Positions 26,221 to 34,587 of a stretch of DNA of 40,553 bases are shown here, in pieces. Positions within the stretch are counted from its first letter, which is position 1. Every line of letters starts with the position of its first letter. The DNA lies in contig NZ_CAMPHI010000043.1 in NCBI RefSeq assembly GCF_946885955.1, positions 1-40,553 on the forward strand, given 5' to 3'. A program made the translations under genes and the position numbers. The notes below the pieces were generated by a model. That model ran no database searches, had not been told where the DNA came from, and saw only the letters and a list, made by a program, of their open reading frames with translations. The stretch is from an uncultured Pseudomonas sp. (lineage in GTDB: Bacteria; Pseudomonadota; Gammaproteobacteria; Pseudomonadales; Pseudomonadaceae).

Positions 26221-26246
26221 ACCCCCGGAGTGTATCCGGGCTACGG
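26221..26246. repeat. Partial 'ccggatgcatccgggctacgg'-type repeat before etfB
   Basis: acccccggagtgtatccgggctacgg matches the right half of the gtagcccgg palindrome family. It stands eight bases before the etfB start, where a Shine-Dalgarno would be expected. Confidence 0.55.
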
Positions 26247-26253
26247 GTGCGCC

Positions 26254-27027
26254 ATGACTGATCTGAACATCATCACCCTAGTCTCGGTCGGCGCCCACCC
26301 GACCTCCGGCCGCCCGCGCCGCGCCGAGCAGGACGCCCGCGCGGTCGAGCTCGGCCTGCGCCTGGCCGGTAATCGGCTGCATTTGCTGCACGCCGGCAAC
26401 CCGAGGGAGGAGGCCCTGCGTGCCTATCTGGGCATGGGCCTGAGCGAAATCGGCGTGCTCGAACAGGCACCCGGCAGCGATGCCCTGCCCGCCCTCGCCG
26501 CCTACCTCGACAATGCCGACGCGCAGTTGGTGCTGACCGGTAGCCAAGCGGAAACCGGAGAAGGCTCGGGCATGCTGCCCTACCTGCTGGCGGAGCGCCT
26601 GGGCTGGCCCCTGGTGGTCGGCTTGGCCGAAGTTGAGAAGGTGGAGAACGGTGTGGCGCAAGTGCTGCAGGCATTGCCTCGCGGTCAGCGCCGACGCCTG
26701 CAGGTGCGCCTGCCGTTTATCGCCAGCGTTGACAACGCCGCCCCGATCGCCCGTCAAAGCGCCTTCGGTCCGGCACGCCGCGGCCAGGTGCAAGCCAGCG
26801 CGACACCTGCGGTCGAGGACACCCTGCTGGCCAACGCCCAGTTGCAACCGGCGCGGCCACGCCCCAAGCGACTCAAGGTGATCAAGGCGAAAACCGGTGC
26901 CGAACGGATGAAGGCGGCCACCGCCAAAGCTTCCGGTGGCGGCGGTCAGGTACTCAAGGACGCCTCGCCACAAGCGGGCGCCGAGGCTATCTTCAAATTA
27001 CTGCTTGAAGAAGGCGTGCTGCGTTAG
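26254..27027 (+). CDS. etfB: Electron transfer flavoprotein beta-type subunit of the dgc operon
   Basis: A 257-residue ETF beta homologue, divergent from housekeeping EtfB. It has the ETF N-domain pattern (LVSVGAHPTSGRPRRAEQDARAVELGLRLAG), the middle SQAETGEGSGMLPYLLAERLGWPLV segment, and a basic tail (RPRPKRLKVIKAK). The ATG at 26254 is chosen because similarity starts with MTDLNIITLVSVG; a GTG at 26230 lies within a repeat. No good Shine-Dalgarno is visible, since a palindromic repeat abuts the start, so translation may be weak. It should dimerise with the preceding EtfA. Confidence 0.9.
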   Translation: MTDLNIITLVSVGAHPTSGRPRRAEQDARAVELGLRLAGNRLHLLHAGNPREEALRAYLGMGLSEIGVLEQAPGSDALPALAAYLDNADAQLVLTGSQAETGEGSGMLPYLLAERLGWPLVVGLAEVEKVENGVAQVLQALPRGQRRRLQVRLPFIASVDNAAPIARQSAFGPARRGQVQASATPAVEDTLLANAQLQPARPRPKRLKVIKAKTGAERMKAATAKASGGGGQVLKDASPQAGAEAIFKLLLEEGVLR

Positions 27028-27051
27028 CAGGCCCCACTGGAGGATTCAACC

Positions 27052-27297
27052 ATGATGCATGCCGATCTGATCGACCAGGATGACTTCCGCGAGCGTCTGG
27101 TGGCGCTGGGCCTGTCGATACCACCCGGAGTGAGCGCCGATCAGGCCTGCGAATACGCAGTCAGCGGCCTGAGCCCGGAGCGCGCCGTCGCCCTGCGCCG
27201 GCTGGTCGAGGAAATGCTCGGCGGTAGCGCCACCCTGCTGCCTACCGTGCGTGAAGCGATTTCGCGCACGCTGTTACCGGCCCTGGTACCCCGCTAA
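27052..27297 (+). CDS. Small conserved protein ending the dgc operon
   Basis: An 81-residue soluble protein, acidic at the N-terminus (HADLIDQDDFRERL), predicted helical with a Leu/Ala-rich middle. It is preceded by TGGAGG eight bases from the ATG and follows etfB by 24 bases, so it is the last gene of the dgc operon; I recall a small unknown gene at the end of the P. aeruginosa operon too. Its stop codon overlaps that of the convergent HxlR gene (CTAA shared). No function can be assigned. Confidence 0.75.
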   Translation: MMHADLIDQDDFRERLVALGLSIPPGVSADQACEYAVSGLSPERAVALRRLVEEMLGGSATLLPTVREAISRTLLPALVPR

Positions 27298-27797
27298 GGT
27301 TTTTTCCCCGCCTGCTCGGCGTGCCAATGCGCCGGCAGCAACTGTCCTTTGAACGCCGGCGCCTCTTCCAGCAGCACCTCGTGGGGCGCCAGCGGTTCGG
27401 CGCAGTCCGAACAGACCAGCTGGGCGCGCAGCGGCTTGCCACAGGTGCGATGGATATGCCGAATCGGCGGGCCGTTTTCATCGCTCATATGCCGATCGCC
27501 CCAACTCACCAGGGCCATGATCACCGGGTAGAGGTCGCGGCCCTTATCGGTTAGCCGGTACTCCTCGCGCACGGGCCGCTGCTGATACGCCACCTTGTTC
27601 AACACCCCCGCCTGCACCAGGGTTTTCAGTCGATCCGCAAGCACGTGCCGGGTCACCCCCAGGCGTTGTTCGAAGGCATCGAAACGCCGCGTGCCAAGAA
27701 AACATTCGCGCAGCACCAACAGCGTCCATCGGTCACCGACCACCGACAAGGTGCGGGCCAAGGAACAGGGTTGTTGCTCGAGTTCTTCCCAACGCAT
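27294..27797 (-). CDS. HxlR-family winged-helix transcriptional regulator
   Basis: A 167-residue DNA-binding protein. The HxlR core is clear: SLARTLSVVGDRWTLLVLRE, FLGTRRFDAFEQRLG, VLADRLKTLVQAGVL and the wing VREEYRLTDKGRDLYPV. A C-terminal extension has three cysteines (RTCGKP and VCSDCAEP), a possible metal site or redox switch. The start MRWEELEQQPCS at 27797 has GGGAG. It is divergent from the SDR gene, and two palindromes in the shared 99-base gap are likely its operators, so it probably controls the SDR gene and itself. Confidence 0.92.
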   Translation of the reverse strand: MRWEELEQQPCSLARTLSVVGDRWTLLVLRECFLGTRRFDAFEQRLGVTRHVLADRLKTLVQAGVLNKVAYQQRPVREEYRLTDKGRDLYPVIMALVSWGDRHMSDENGPPIRHIHRTCGKPLRAQLVCSDCAEPLAPHEVLLEEAPAFKGQLLPAHWHAEQAGKKP

Positions 27798-27830
27798 GAC
27801 GTTTCTCCCGGATCGATGGCCCATCCTAGC

Positions 27831-27882
27831 TTGACAAGTTCCAAAATGGAACCGACTATCGATAAAGGTTCCAAAACAGAAC
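27831..27882 (+). promoter_or_regulatory. SDR promoter with two HxlR-type operators
   Basis: A TTGACA (27831-27836) is followed after 17 bases by GACTAT (27854-27859), a plausible -35/-10 pair for the SDR gene. Two near-identical palindromes overlap and follow it: GTTCCAAAATGGAAC (27838-27852) and GTTCCAAAACAGAAC (27868-27882). Their centres are 30 bases apart, about three helical turns. Occupation of the first would block the promoter spacer, so repression by the divergent HxlR protein is the simplest model. Confidence 0.7.
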
Positions 27883-27896
27883 TAACGGAGAAACCA

Positions 27897-28625
27897 ATGA
27901 CAGAACGCAAAGCCATTCTGGTGGTCGGTGCCGGCGACGCCACCGGCGGCGCCATTGCCAAACGCTTCGCCCGCGAGGGCTATGTCGCCTGCGTGGCGCG
28001 GCGCAATGCCGACAAGCTGACGCCCCTGGTCGAGGCCATAGAAGCCGAAGGCGGTAGCGCCCGTGCCTTCGGTTGCGATGCGCGAGTCGAGGAGCAGGTG
28101 GTCGATCTGTTCGCCACCATCGAACGCGAGATCGGCCCGCTCGAGGCGGTGGTGTTCAATATCGGCGCCAACGTGCAGTTCTCCATCACCGAAACCACCG
28201 AGCGGGTCTATCGCAAAGTCTGGGAAATGGCCGCCCTGGCCGGTTTCCTTACCGGTCGCGAAGCTGCCAAGGTCATGCTCGCGCGCGGTCGCGGCAGCAT
28301 CATTTTCACCGGCGCCACCGCCTCCTTGCGCGGCCGGGCCAATTTTTCCGCGTTCGCCGGCGCCAAGTTCGCCCTGCGCGCCCTGGCCCAGAGCATGGCC
28401 CGCGAATTGGGCCCGCAAGGCATCCATGTTGCCCATCCGATTATCGACGGCGCCATCGACACCGCGTTTATCCGCGACAATTTCCCCGAGATGTACCAAC
28501 GCCGCGAGCAGGACGGCATCCTCGATCCCGCGCACATCGCCGATGTCTACTGGCAGATCCACTGCCAACCGCGCGACTGCTGGGTGCACGAGATGGATCT
28601 GCGGCCCTGGACCGAGACGTTCTAA
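27897..28625 (+). CDS. SDR-family oxidoreductase with Phe at the catalytic Tyr
   Basis: A 242-residue short-chain dehydrogenase-like protein. The cofactor region reads VVGAGDATGGAIA at the N-terminus, and NIGAN (88-92) replaces the usual NNAG. Around the active site Ser143 (FTGATASLRG) and Lys157 are present, but the YxxxK tyrosine is Phe153 (FAGAK). I recall this as a feature of a subfamily, so the protein may bind NAD(P) without classic activity or act on another substrate. CGGAG precedes the ATG. It is divergent from the HxlR regulator that likely controls it. Confidence 0.88.
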   Translation: MTERKAILVVGAGDATGGAIAKRFAREGYVACVARRNADKLTPLVEAIEAEGGSARAFGCDARVEEQVVDLFATIEREIGPLEAVVFNIGANVQFSITETTERVYRKVWEMAALAGFLTGREAAKVMLARGRGSIIFTGATASLRGRANFSAFAGAKFALRALAQSMARELGPQGIHVAHPIIDGAIDTAFIRDNFPEMYQRREQDGILDPAHIADVYWQIHCQPRDCWVHEMDLRPWTETF

Positions 28626-28636
28626 TCGCCCCAACA

Positions 28637-28703
28637 ATCGCGGCCAAGGCCGCTCCTACAAAAGGCGCGTTGCCCCGTAGCCCGGATGCAATCCGGGCTA
28701 CGG
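28637..28703. repeat. REP-like and 'gtagcccggatgcaatccgggctac' repeats
   Basis: Two short repeats between the SDR gene and the next: tcgcggccaaggccgctcct (from 28638), a common Pseudomonas REP-type sequence, and the perfect palindrome gtagcccggatgcaatccgg with its completion (28677-28701). Confidence 0.6.
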
Positions 28704-28732
28704 GACTGCACTCTCACCCATAAGGCCATCAC

Positions 28733-29326
28733 ATGCACAAAACCGTTGAGTTCTTTTTCGATGTAGGCAGCCCGGCCACCTACCTGGCCTGGACCCAACT
28801 GCCACGAATCGCCGCTACCGCGGGCGCTCGAATAATCTGGCGGCCGATGCTGCTCGGTGGCGTATTCAAGGCCACCGGCAACCAGTCGCCCGTGGCCATC
28901 CCGAGCAAGGGCCGCTATATGCTGCAAGACCTCGACCGCTTTGCCAGACGCTACGGCGTGCTCATGGCGTTCAACCCACACTTCCCGATCAACACCCTGA
29001 CGCTGATGCGCGGCGCCGCCGGCTATCTCGATAGCGAGCATTTGCAGACTTACCTGCAAGCCGTATTCGAGGCCATCTGGGTGCGCCAACAAAACCTCGG
29101 CAAGCCCGAGATAGTCGCTGAAGTACTGGGAGCGGCCGGCCTGGATAGCGCCGAATTCGAGCGTCTGATCAGCGATGAAGCGGTGAAACAGCGCTTGAAA
29201 GACAATACCGAAGAGGCGGTCAAACGCGGCGTATTCGGCGCACCGACGTTCTTCGTCGGCAGTGAGATGCACTTCGGTCAGGATCGCCTGGATTTCGTCG
29301 CCGAGGCTCTGGCGAGACCCAACTGA
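28733..29326 (+). CDS. DsbA/GST-kappa family protein, 2-hydroxychromene-2-carboxylate isomerase-like
   Basis: A 197-residue thioredoxin-fold protein of the HCCA isomerase (NahD-like, GST kappa) group. The catalytic position holds Ser13 (FFFDVGSPATYLAW) instead of the CXXC of true DsbA, which argues for glutathione-dependent isomerase chemistry in the cytosol. The cis-Pro loop GAPTFFVGSEMHFGQDRLDF is typical. No aromatic-degradation genes are nearby, so the substrate is unknown. It may share a transcript with the upstream SDR gene, but repeats lie between. Confidence 0.88.
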   Translation: MHKTVEFFFDVGSPATYLAWTQLPRIAATAGARIIWRPMLLGGVFKATGNQSPVAIPSKGRYMLQDLDRFARRYGVLMAFNPHFPINTLTLMRGAAGYLDSEHLQTYLQAVFEAIWVRQQNLGKPEIVAEVLGAAGLDSAEFERLISDEAVKQRLKDNTEEAVKRGVFGAPTFFVGSEMHFGQDRLDFVAEALARPN

Positions 29327-29398
29327 GGCGACGAGCCGGCTTCACCTGAGCTGCGCGCGAGGTTATGGTCGACTCAAATGAAGTCTGGAGTCCGCGCC

Positions 29399-29821
29399 AT
29401 GATGCATTCTCTGAAACTTGAACTCGCGCGAATCGAACAGGCAATGCTGCGTCAGGACGACGCCGAGTATTTCCTCGATCTGCAAACCGGCGGCGTGCTG
29501 CGCATGCGCGACAAGATGCGGCCGGATGCCGAGGAAAAATACGATGTGCAGCCAGATCGCTACCTGGCCATCGAGCCCCTGCCCCAGGAGGACAGCCTGG
29601 CCATGCGCGTGGCCTTTCTCGCTGGCGTCCATGACATCAACGCCCATGTCGCCCTGAGCCAGGCCCTGGCCGGACGCAAGCCGATCCGCACCTTCGACTT
29701 CCTGCTCGAAACCCTGCCCCAGGCGCAGCGAGACTGGCAGGCCTACCAAAGCCAGCGCATGCGCGAGCATGTGCTGGAATGGTTGCAGATCAATGGTTTG
29801 GAGATGCTGCCGCCGCGTTGA
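29399..29821 (+). CDS. UPF0158 family protein
   Basis: A 140-residue soluble protein of the UPF0158 family (PF03682), with the family's DLQTGGVLRMRD opening and the FLLETLPQAQRDWQAYQSQR segment. Function unknown in the family. CTGGAG eight bases upstream favours the ATG at 29399 over the neighbouring ATG at 29402 or the earlier one at 29378. Confidence 0.8.
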   Translation: MMHSLKLELARIEQAMLRQDDAEYFLDLQTGGVLRMRDKMRPDAEEKYDVQPDRYLAIEPLPQEDSLAMRVAFLAGVHDINAHVALSQALAGRKPIRTFDFLLETLPQAQRDWQAYQSQRMREHVLEWLQINGLEMLPPR

Positions 29822-29825
29822 GTCT

Positions 29826-29991
29826 TGTAGCCGGGCGCCACCCGGGCGCGGCTACGCACCCACCATCGCCCCCGGACTGCGCTAGGGGCTTATTCGGGCT
29901 ACGGCCGCTTTGGTAGCCCGGATGCATCCGGGAAGGGTATACACCGCATCATCGCCCGCGGGTTGCGCCCCGGGCTACGGCTTTGCTCGCC
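29826..29991. repeat. Cluster of 'gtagcccgg' palindromes
   Basis: At least three copies or fragments of the family fill the gap to dtd: gtagccgggcgccacccggg (29827), the ggggcttattcgggctacgg fragment (29885), and gtagcccggatgcatccggg (29912) with a matching gttgcgccccgggctacgg at the right end. No gene. Confidence 0.7.
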
Positions 29992-29993
29992 AA

Positions 29994-30431
29994 TTAGACC
30001 TGCAACAGAAAGGTCACCGGCCCGTCATTGACCAAGTGCACCTGCATATTGGCGCCGAAGCACCCGGTGGCGACCTGAGGGTGTTTGGCCCGCGCCCGCT
30101 CGACCAGCAGGTCGAACAGCTCGGCCCCCAGGGCCGGTGGCGCGGCGCTGGAAAAACTCGGACGCAGGCCGCTTTGGGTGTCGGCCGCCAGGGTGAATTG
30201 CGAAACCAGCAGCAAACCGCCGCCGACATCAGCGAGCGACAGGTTCATCTTGCCCGCGGCGTCGCTGAAAACCCGGTAATTGAGCAGTTTGTGCAGCAGC
30301 TTGTCGACGCTGGCCGGGGTGTCCTGGGGTTCGACCGCGACCAGCGCGAGCAAACCCTGATCGATGGCACCAACCACCTCACCCGCTACCTCGACCCGCG
30401 CACTAGCGGCGCGTTGAATCAGAGCCTTCAT
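29994..30431 (-). CDS. dtd: D-aminoacyl-tRNA deacylase Dtd
   Basis: A 145-residue enzyme that hydrolyses D-aminoacyl-tRNA and so keeps D-amino acids out of translation. It has the [15 protein letters not shown] start and the two signature regions [11 protein letters not shown] (Ser-Gln-containing) and [11 protein letters not shown] (Gly-cisPro-type). Its start overlaps the pip stop by four bases (ATGA), so the two are co-translated. Confidence 0.96.
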   Translation of the reverse strand: MKALIQRAASARVEVAGEVVGAIDQGLLALVAVEPQDTPASVDKLLHKLLNYRVFSDAAGKMNLSLADVGGGLLLVSQFTLAADTQSGLRPSFSSAAPPALGAELFDLLVERARAKHPQVATGCFGANMQVHLVNDGPVTFLLQV

Positions 30432-31399
30432 GCCTCTTCGGGTGCCAGGTCGAGCAGACGCTCGGCGATCTGGCTGGCCGCACGCACCAGGGCATCGGCG
30501 ATGCCGTTCTCGGAGGCCGCATGGCCGGCGTCGCGGATGATCTGCAATTCGCTATTGGGCCAGGCGCGATGCAGCTCCCAGGCATTTTCCAGCGGACAGA
30601 TCATGTCGTAGCGCCCGTGCACGATGACCCCGGGCAGGTGGGCGATCTTCGGCATGTCACGCAGCAGCTGATCGGGCTCGAGAAAGGCGTTGTTGAGGAA
30701 GTAATGACATTCGATGCGGGCGATCGACAACGCCCGGTGGGCATCGCCGAAACGCTCGACCACCTGCGGGTTGGGCCGCAGGGTGGCGGTACGGCCTTCC
30801 CAGGTCGACCAGGCCTTGGCCGCATGCATCTGGGCGATCTGGTCGGGCCCGGTCAGGCGCTTGTAGAACGCCTGCATCAAGTCGCCGCGCTCCTCGAGCG
30901 GGATCGGCGCCAGGTAATCCTGCCAGTAATCGGGGAATATCCGACTCGCGCCTTCCTGATAGAACCAGCGGAACTCCTGCGGCCGGCAGAGGAAGATGCC
31001 GCGCAGGATCATCGCATGCACGCGTTCGGGGTGGGTTTGCGCGTAGGCCAGCGCCAGGGTCGAGCCCCAGGAGCCGCCGAACAGCACCCATTTGTCGATT
31101 CCCAGGTGCTCACGAATCCGTTCCAGATCGGCGACCAGATCCCAGGTCGTGTTGTTTTCCAGGCTGGCATGCGGGGTGGAGCGGCCGCAACCACGTTGGT
31201 CGAAGGTGACGATGCGGTACAGGTTGGGATCGAAAAAGCGCCGGCTCAGGGCATCGCAACCGGCGCCGGGGCCACCATGAATGAACACCACGGGCAAACC
31301 ATCCGGCGCGCCGCTCTCATCCACATAGAGAACGTGCGGTTCCTCCACAGCCAGCTCATGGCGGGCGTAGGGTTTGATCTCCGGATACAAAGTCTGCAT
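30428..31399 (-). CDS. pip: Proline iminopeptidase Pip
   Basis: A 323-residue alpha/beta-hydrolase that releases N-terminal proline from peptides (family S33). The oxyanion HGGPGAGC (41-48), the nucleophile Ser110 in GGSWGS, the Asp in HGRYDMICP and the His in DAGHAASE are all present. It is cytoplasmic, with no signal peptide. It is followed by dtd with a four-base overlap, a pairing common in Pseudomonas. Confidence 0.95.
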   Translation of the reverse strand: MQTLYPEIKPYARHELAVEEPHVLYVDESGAPDGLPVVFIHGGPGAGCDALSRRFFDPNLYRIVTFDQRGCGRSTPHASLENNTTWDLVADLERIREHLGIDKWVLFGGSWGSTLALAYAQTHPERVHAMILRGIFLCRPQEFRWFYQEGASRIFPDYWQDYLAPIPLEERGDLMQAFYKRLTGPDQIAQMHAAKAWSTWEGRTATLRPNPQVVERFGDAHRALSIARIECHYFLNNAFLEPDQLLRDMPKIAHLPGVIVHGRYDMICPLENAWELHRAWPNSELQIIRDAGHAASENGIADALVRAASQIAERLLDLAPEEA

Positions 31400-31538
31400 G
31401 GTGCACTCCTGGCGTTATACATAGGGTACGGTTGCAGCCGCCGTGCAAACGACGCCCTTTGCGGAATCAGACCGCAAGGGGCCGACACTGCCGTTTCCCG
31501 CTCTGCCTCGCATCATAACCATGTATCAGGAATTCGGC

Positions 31539-31973
31539 ATGCCGACTCGGAAATTTGCCCTGCCTTTGCTCATGTTTTTCCTCCTGCTGGCCGGCTGCGG
31601 TGCCAAGGATGACCCACAAGCGGCGCTGGAGGCGGCGGTGCAACTGCTGCAGGAAAACCTCGAAGCCAAGCAGACTGGCGCGGTTCTCGATCAATTGCAT
31701 CCGAGCTTCGCCGCCCAACAGCAGTTCGACCGCGACTGGGCCAGGCGCACCATGACCCTGCTGTTTCTACGGCACAAGAACGTGCAGGTAATCGCGCTGA
31801 ATAAAAACAGCTGGGTCGATTCGACCTATAGCGAGAAAGGCCATACCGAAGCCCAGATCGCCATGACCGGCGCTGAAGGGCTGATCCCCGACAGCGCCCG
31901 TCATTATGCGGTGAAGCTGGAATGGTGGCGCGAAGGCGACGAGTGGAAACTCGCGCGCCTCGCCTGGGAATGA
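31539..31973 (+). CDS. Small lipoprotein
   Basis: A 144-residue protein with a lipoprotein signal (MPTRKFALPLLMFFLLLAGC, lipobox LLAGC, lipid on Cys20). The mature domain (about 30-144) with its Trp-rich C-terminus (VKLEWWREGDEWKLARLAW) suggests an NTF2-like fold; that is inference. Residue +2 after Cys is Gly, so outer-membrane sorting is possible. The ATG at 31539 is preferred over the longer frame from 31443 because it gives the signal peptide directly. Its stop is nine bases from the convergent estA stop. Confidence 0.8.
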   Translation: MPTRKFALPLLMFFLLLAGCGAKDDPQAALEAAVQLLQENLEAKQTGAVLDQLHPSFAAQQQFDRDWARRTMTLLFLRHKNVQVIALNKNSWVDSTYSEKGHTEAQIAMTGAEGLIPDSARHYAVKLEWWREGDEWKLARLAWE

Positions 31974-31982
31974 CGCGGCCGC

Positions 31983-33914
31983 TTACCAGTCCAGACTCAG
32001 ACCGACATTGATCCCGTGCTGACGGTCTTCGGTGCCGCGGAAGTGGTAGCTGCCGACCAGTTTCAGTTGGCCACCCAGTACCTGGCTGATGCCGATCAAC
32101 GCGGTGGTCTGGCCATTCGCGGGGGTATGGCCTTGCAGCTCGAAATGGTCGCCGCTGACGCTGTTGAGGTTCATATCCAGCTGACTGGCATCGTCTTCAA
32201 ACTCGCGTTCACGCGCTACTTCGGCGAACAACTGGGTCTGCGGCGTCAATTGGTAGTTGACCTGCATACCAACGCCAAGACGACGGCTGTCGCGCTGCTG
32301 ATCGCCGAACTCCAGGGCGGTGGAGCGATTGCCCTGTTCGCGGTAGCCATCGACATCGATCCGCGCCAGGTCGGCGCTGATAAAGGGGCTGACGCGCCAG
32401 CCGGTATCTTCGTTTGCCAGGTCGTAACCGATACGTCCGGACAGCGCGTACAGCTGGCCGTCGGTGTCGCCACTTTCAGTGCGCTGGGTGATGCCCAGGG
32501 CGAACTGCCGGTCGAGGTCGCTGTAATCGAGCATGCCCAGGGTGAAACTGGCGTCGGCCCACAAGCGATTCTGCTGGTACTGGGCGAAGGCGGTTAGCAG
32601 GTAACTGCCCAGGTCGTACTGGGAGTCACTTTCGCTGTCCAGTTGCTGCTTCTGCAAACCCAGGGCCAGGCCCATGCGCCAGTTCGGATCGAGTCGGTAG
32701 CTGCCGCCCAGGGTGACGCCCAGGCCATCGCTGTCGCCTTCGCTCACCGCCTCGCCACGCTGGAACTCCTGACGCATGCCGCTAGCGCTGACGAAACTGT
32801 TCCACTGCCCCACGGCCTGCCATTGCCCACGATCCGCCTGCCATTCGCTGCGCAACTGCTGCTGATGGCCGTTGAGGCTGGCCAGGGCCATTTCCGGCAG
32901 CAGGCTGACTTCCCAGGGCGCGGCGAGGATCGAGTAGATGTAGTCGGCGGTAATTTGGTGGGTCGCCGCCGACGGGTGAATACCGTCGTTGAACAGCAGC
33001 TTGCTCGGGTCGGCGGTGAGGCTACCAATGCCCCAGGTCGGATCGGCATTACAGCTCACCCCAGCGATAGGCGCGCCGTCGAAACACACGGCCGTCTGCA
33101 CGATGCTGTCATCGAAGCCAAAAGAGGCCAGATCGCCCTGCACTTCGGCTAGTAGACCACGCAGATTCAGGCGAATCACATTGCCGCCCAAGGCGGTCAG
33201 CTGCGAGGCCAATTCCTGATTGAACAATGCAGAGGCGGTGGAGCGTGTAGCGGTGAGCCCGAGCATCGTACTTTCCGGGGTCATGCCCACATCGGGCAGA
33301 TCGGAGACGATGATGGTGCGCGCACCGGCAGCCTGCAGCGCCGCCACGGCAGCCACCAGGTTACCGGCGGACGTGGCCGCAGTGGTCTGATCGACGATCA
33401 CGCCATCGCGCACATCGTTGCCACCGCCGTTGATATAGAACAACGCATTAGGGTCGACCCGCGGCACATCAATCAAATAGCCGTTGCGCGTTAAAGGAGT
33501 AGGGCCAAAGATATTGATCGGGTTAACCGAAACAGTGGTAACGGAACTAAGAATATTTGCCGTTTCATAACCGGCCACAGCGTAGTTGGTCCCAGGTGCG
33601 TTACCCGTCAATGCCTGCGGCAACGATGGCGTCGAGGGTAAAGCCTGCAGGCCGAGCAGCGAAGCCAGACGCTGGGGGGAGACCTCGGCGTAATACTCGC
33701 TGTTGTCGTGCTGATAGGTCGGCCCGGTACGGTTGGTAAAACGCGCGCCGCCAGTCGGGAAACCGCCCGCCAAGGGGCTGCCGAGATCGGGAAACTGCCC
33801 GCTGTCGCTTAGCGAATCGCCGAACACGATGAATTGCGAATAGGGCATGGCTTGCGCGGTGGACAGACCCGCCATCATTACGGCCGCAGTGAGAAGTTTC
33901 AGGCTGGGCTTCAT
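31983..33914 (-). CDS. estA: Autotransporter GDSL esterase EstA
   Basis: A 643-residue type Va autotransporter. It has a signal peptide cleaved after STAQA (residue 22), a GDSL lipase passenger with Ser34 in FGDSLSDSG, the Gly/Asn oxyanion blocks (NGGGNDVRDG for block III) and the Asp310/His313 pair in NDGIHPS. The C-terminal beta-barrel (about 370-643) ends in Trp (VGLSLDW), as needed for Bam insertion. EstA of P. aeruginosa is anchored in the outer membrane and affects rhamnolipid production and motility. GAGGGAG precedes the ATG. It looks complete. Confidence 0.96.
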   Translation of the reverse strand: MKPSLKLLTAAVMMAGLSTAQAMPYSQFIVFGDSLSDSGQFPDLGSPLAGGFPTGGARFTNRTGPTYQHDNSEYYAEVSPQRLASLLGLQALPSTPSLPQALTGNAPGTNYAVAGYETANILSSVTTVSVNPINIFGPTPLTRNGYLIDVPRVDPNALFYINGGGNDVRDGVIVDQTTAATSAGNLVAAVAALQAAGARTIIVSDLPDVGMTPESTMLGLTATRSTASALFNQELASQLTALGGNVIRLNLRGLLAEVQGDLASFGFDDSIVQTAVCFDGAPIAGVSCNADPTWGIGSLTADPSKLLFNDGIHPSAATHQITADYIYSILAAPWEVSLLPEMALASLNGHQQQLRSEWQADRGQWQAVGQWNSFVSASGMRQEFQRGEAVSEGDSDGLGVTLGGSYRLDPNWRMGLALGLQKQQLDSESDSQYDLGSYLLTAFAQYQQNRLWADASFTLGMLDYSDLDRQFALGITQRTESGDTDGQLYALSGRIGYDLANEDTGWRVSPFISADLARIDVDGYREQGNRSTALEFGDQQRDSRRLGVGMQVNYQLTPQTQLFAEVAREREFEDDASQLDMNLNSVSGDHFELQGHTPANGQTTALIGISQVLGGQLKLVGSYHFRGTEDRQHGINVGLSLDW

Positions 33915-34035
33915 GGGTACTCCCTCTTATTGTTTTATTTGCCGGAAGGCTGGCCACGCAGGCTAATGAGAACGGGCGCACATCGCCCTCACCCAAACGG
34001 GTGAGGGCGGCGGTCGATCAGCTCGCTGAATACGC

Positions 34036-34587
34036 CTAGATAAGCCAGGGAATAAACATTCGGCTGCGCTGCATATAGCGCGCATAGGCATCGCCGAAAT
34101 AGGCCAGGCACTCGGCCTCGTCGCGTTTGGCGGTCAGGTAGAGCATGGCGCTGGCCAACACTGCCAAGCCGACCGTCAGGCCATTGACCTGCTTCCAGCA
34201 GATGCCCCATGCCAGCAATAGCAGCGAGCAATACAGTGGATGGCGGATATAGCGAAAAATTCCGCTGCTGACCAACTGCGACGTGCGCTCGAAGGCGAAT
34301 AGCTCGGCATCCTTACGGCCGGCATCCGGGCGGCCGGCGCTGCGCAACTGGTGCAGGCCGAGAAACAGCACCAGCAGCGAGCCGAACAGCAGCGCCCAGG
34401 AGACCAGCTGATGCACGGCGAAACGATCGTCGAACCACACCGGTGCGTTCGCCACCAGCAACCCCAGCAGCGCTTCCCAGGCGAAAAAGCGGTAAAAACC
34501 GTGGGAGTGCGGGCGGCGTAGCGACCGCCAGGAAATCCCGACCAGCAGCGCCGACCCCAGCACCATTCCCAGCACCTGCCACAGCAT
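34036..34587 (-). CDS. ICMT/NnrU-type membrane methyltransferase
   Basis: A 183-residue membrane protein with about four helices and the C-terminal isoprenylcysteine-carboxyl-methyltransferase signature GIFRYIRHPLYCSLLLL, followed by RDEAECLAYFGDAYARYMQRSR. Bacterial members methylate small molecules or lipids with S-adenosylmethionine; the substrate here is unknown. AGGAG precedes the ATG at 34587. It is divergent from the lipid/polyketide-like operon starting at 34701, sharing a 113-base promoter region, so a tailoring role for that product is a possible but unproven link. Confidence 0.85.
   Translation of the reverse strand: MLWQVLGMVLGSALLVGISWRSLRRPHSHGFYRFFAWEALLGLLVANAPVWFDDRFAVHQLVSWALLFGSLLVLFLGLHQLRSAGRPDAGRKDAELFAFERTSQLVSSGIFRYIRHPLYCSLLLLAWGICWKQVNGLTVGLAVLASAMLYLTAKRDEAECLAYFGDAYARYMQRSRMFIPWLI

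Noticed and set aside
23007..26221. Two long minus-strand frames opposite dgcB and etfA
   Set aside because: Shadows of GC-rich genes; the plus-strand products have intact cluster and FAD motifs.
28733..29326. DsbA-type disulfide oxidase
   Set aside because: No CXXC and no signal peptide; Ser13 and the overall pattern fit the HCCA isomerase/GST kappa group.
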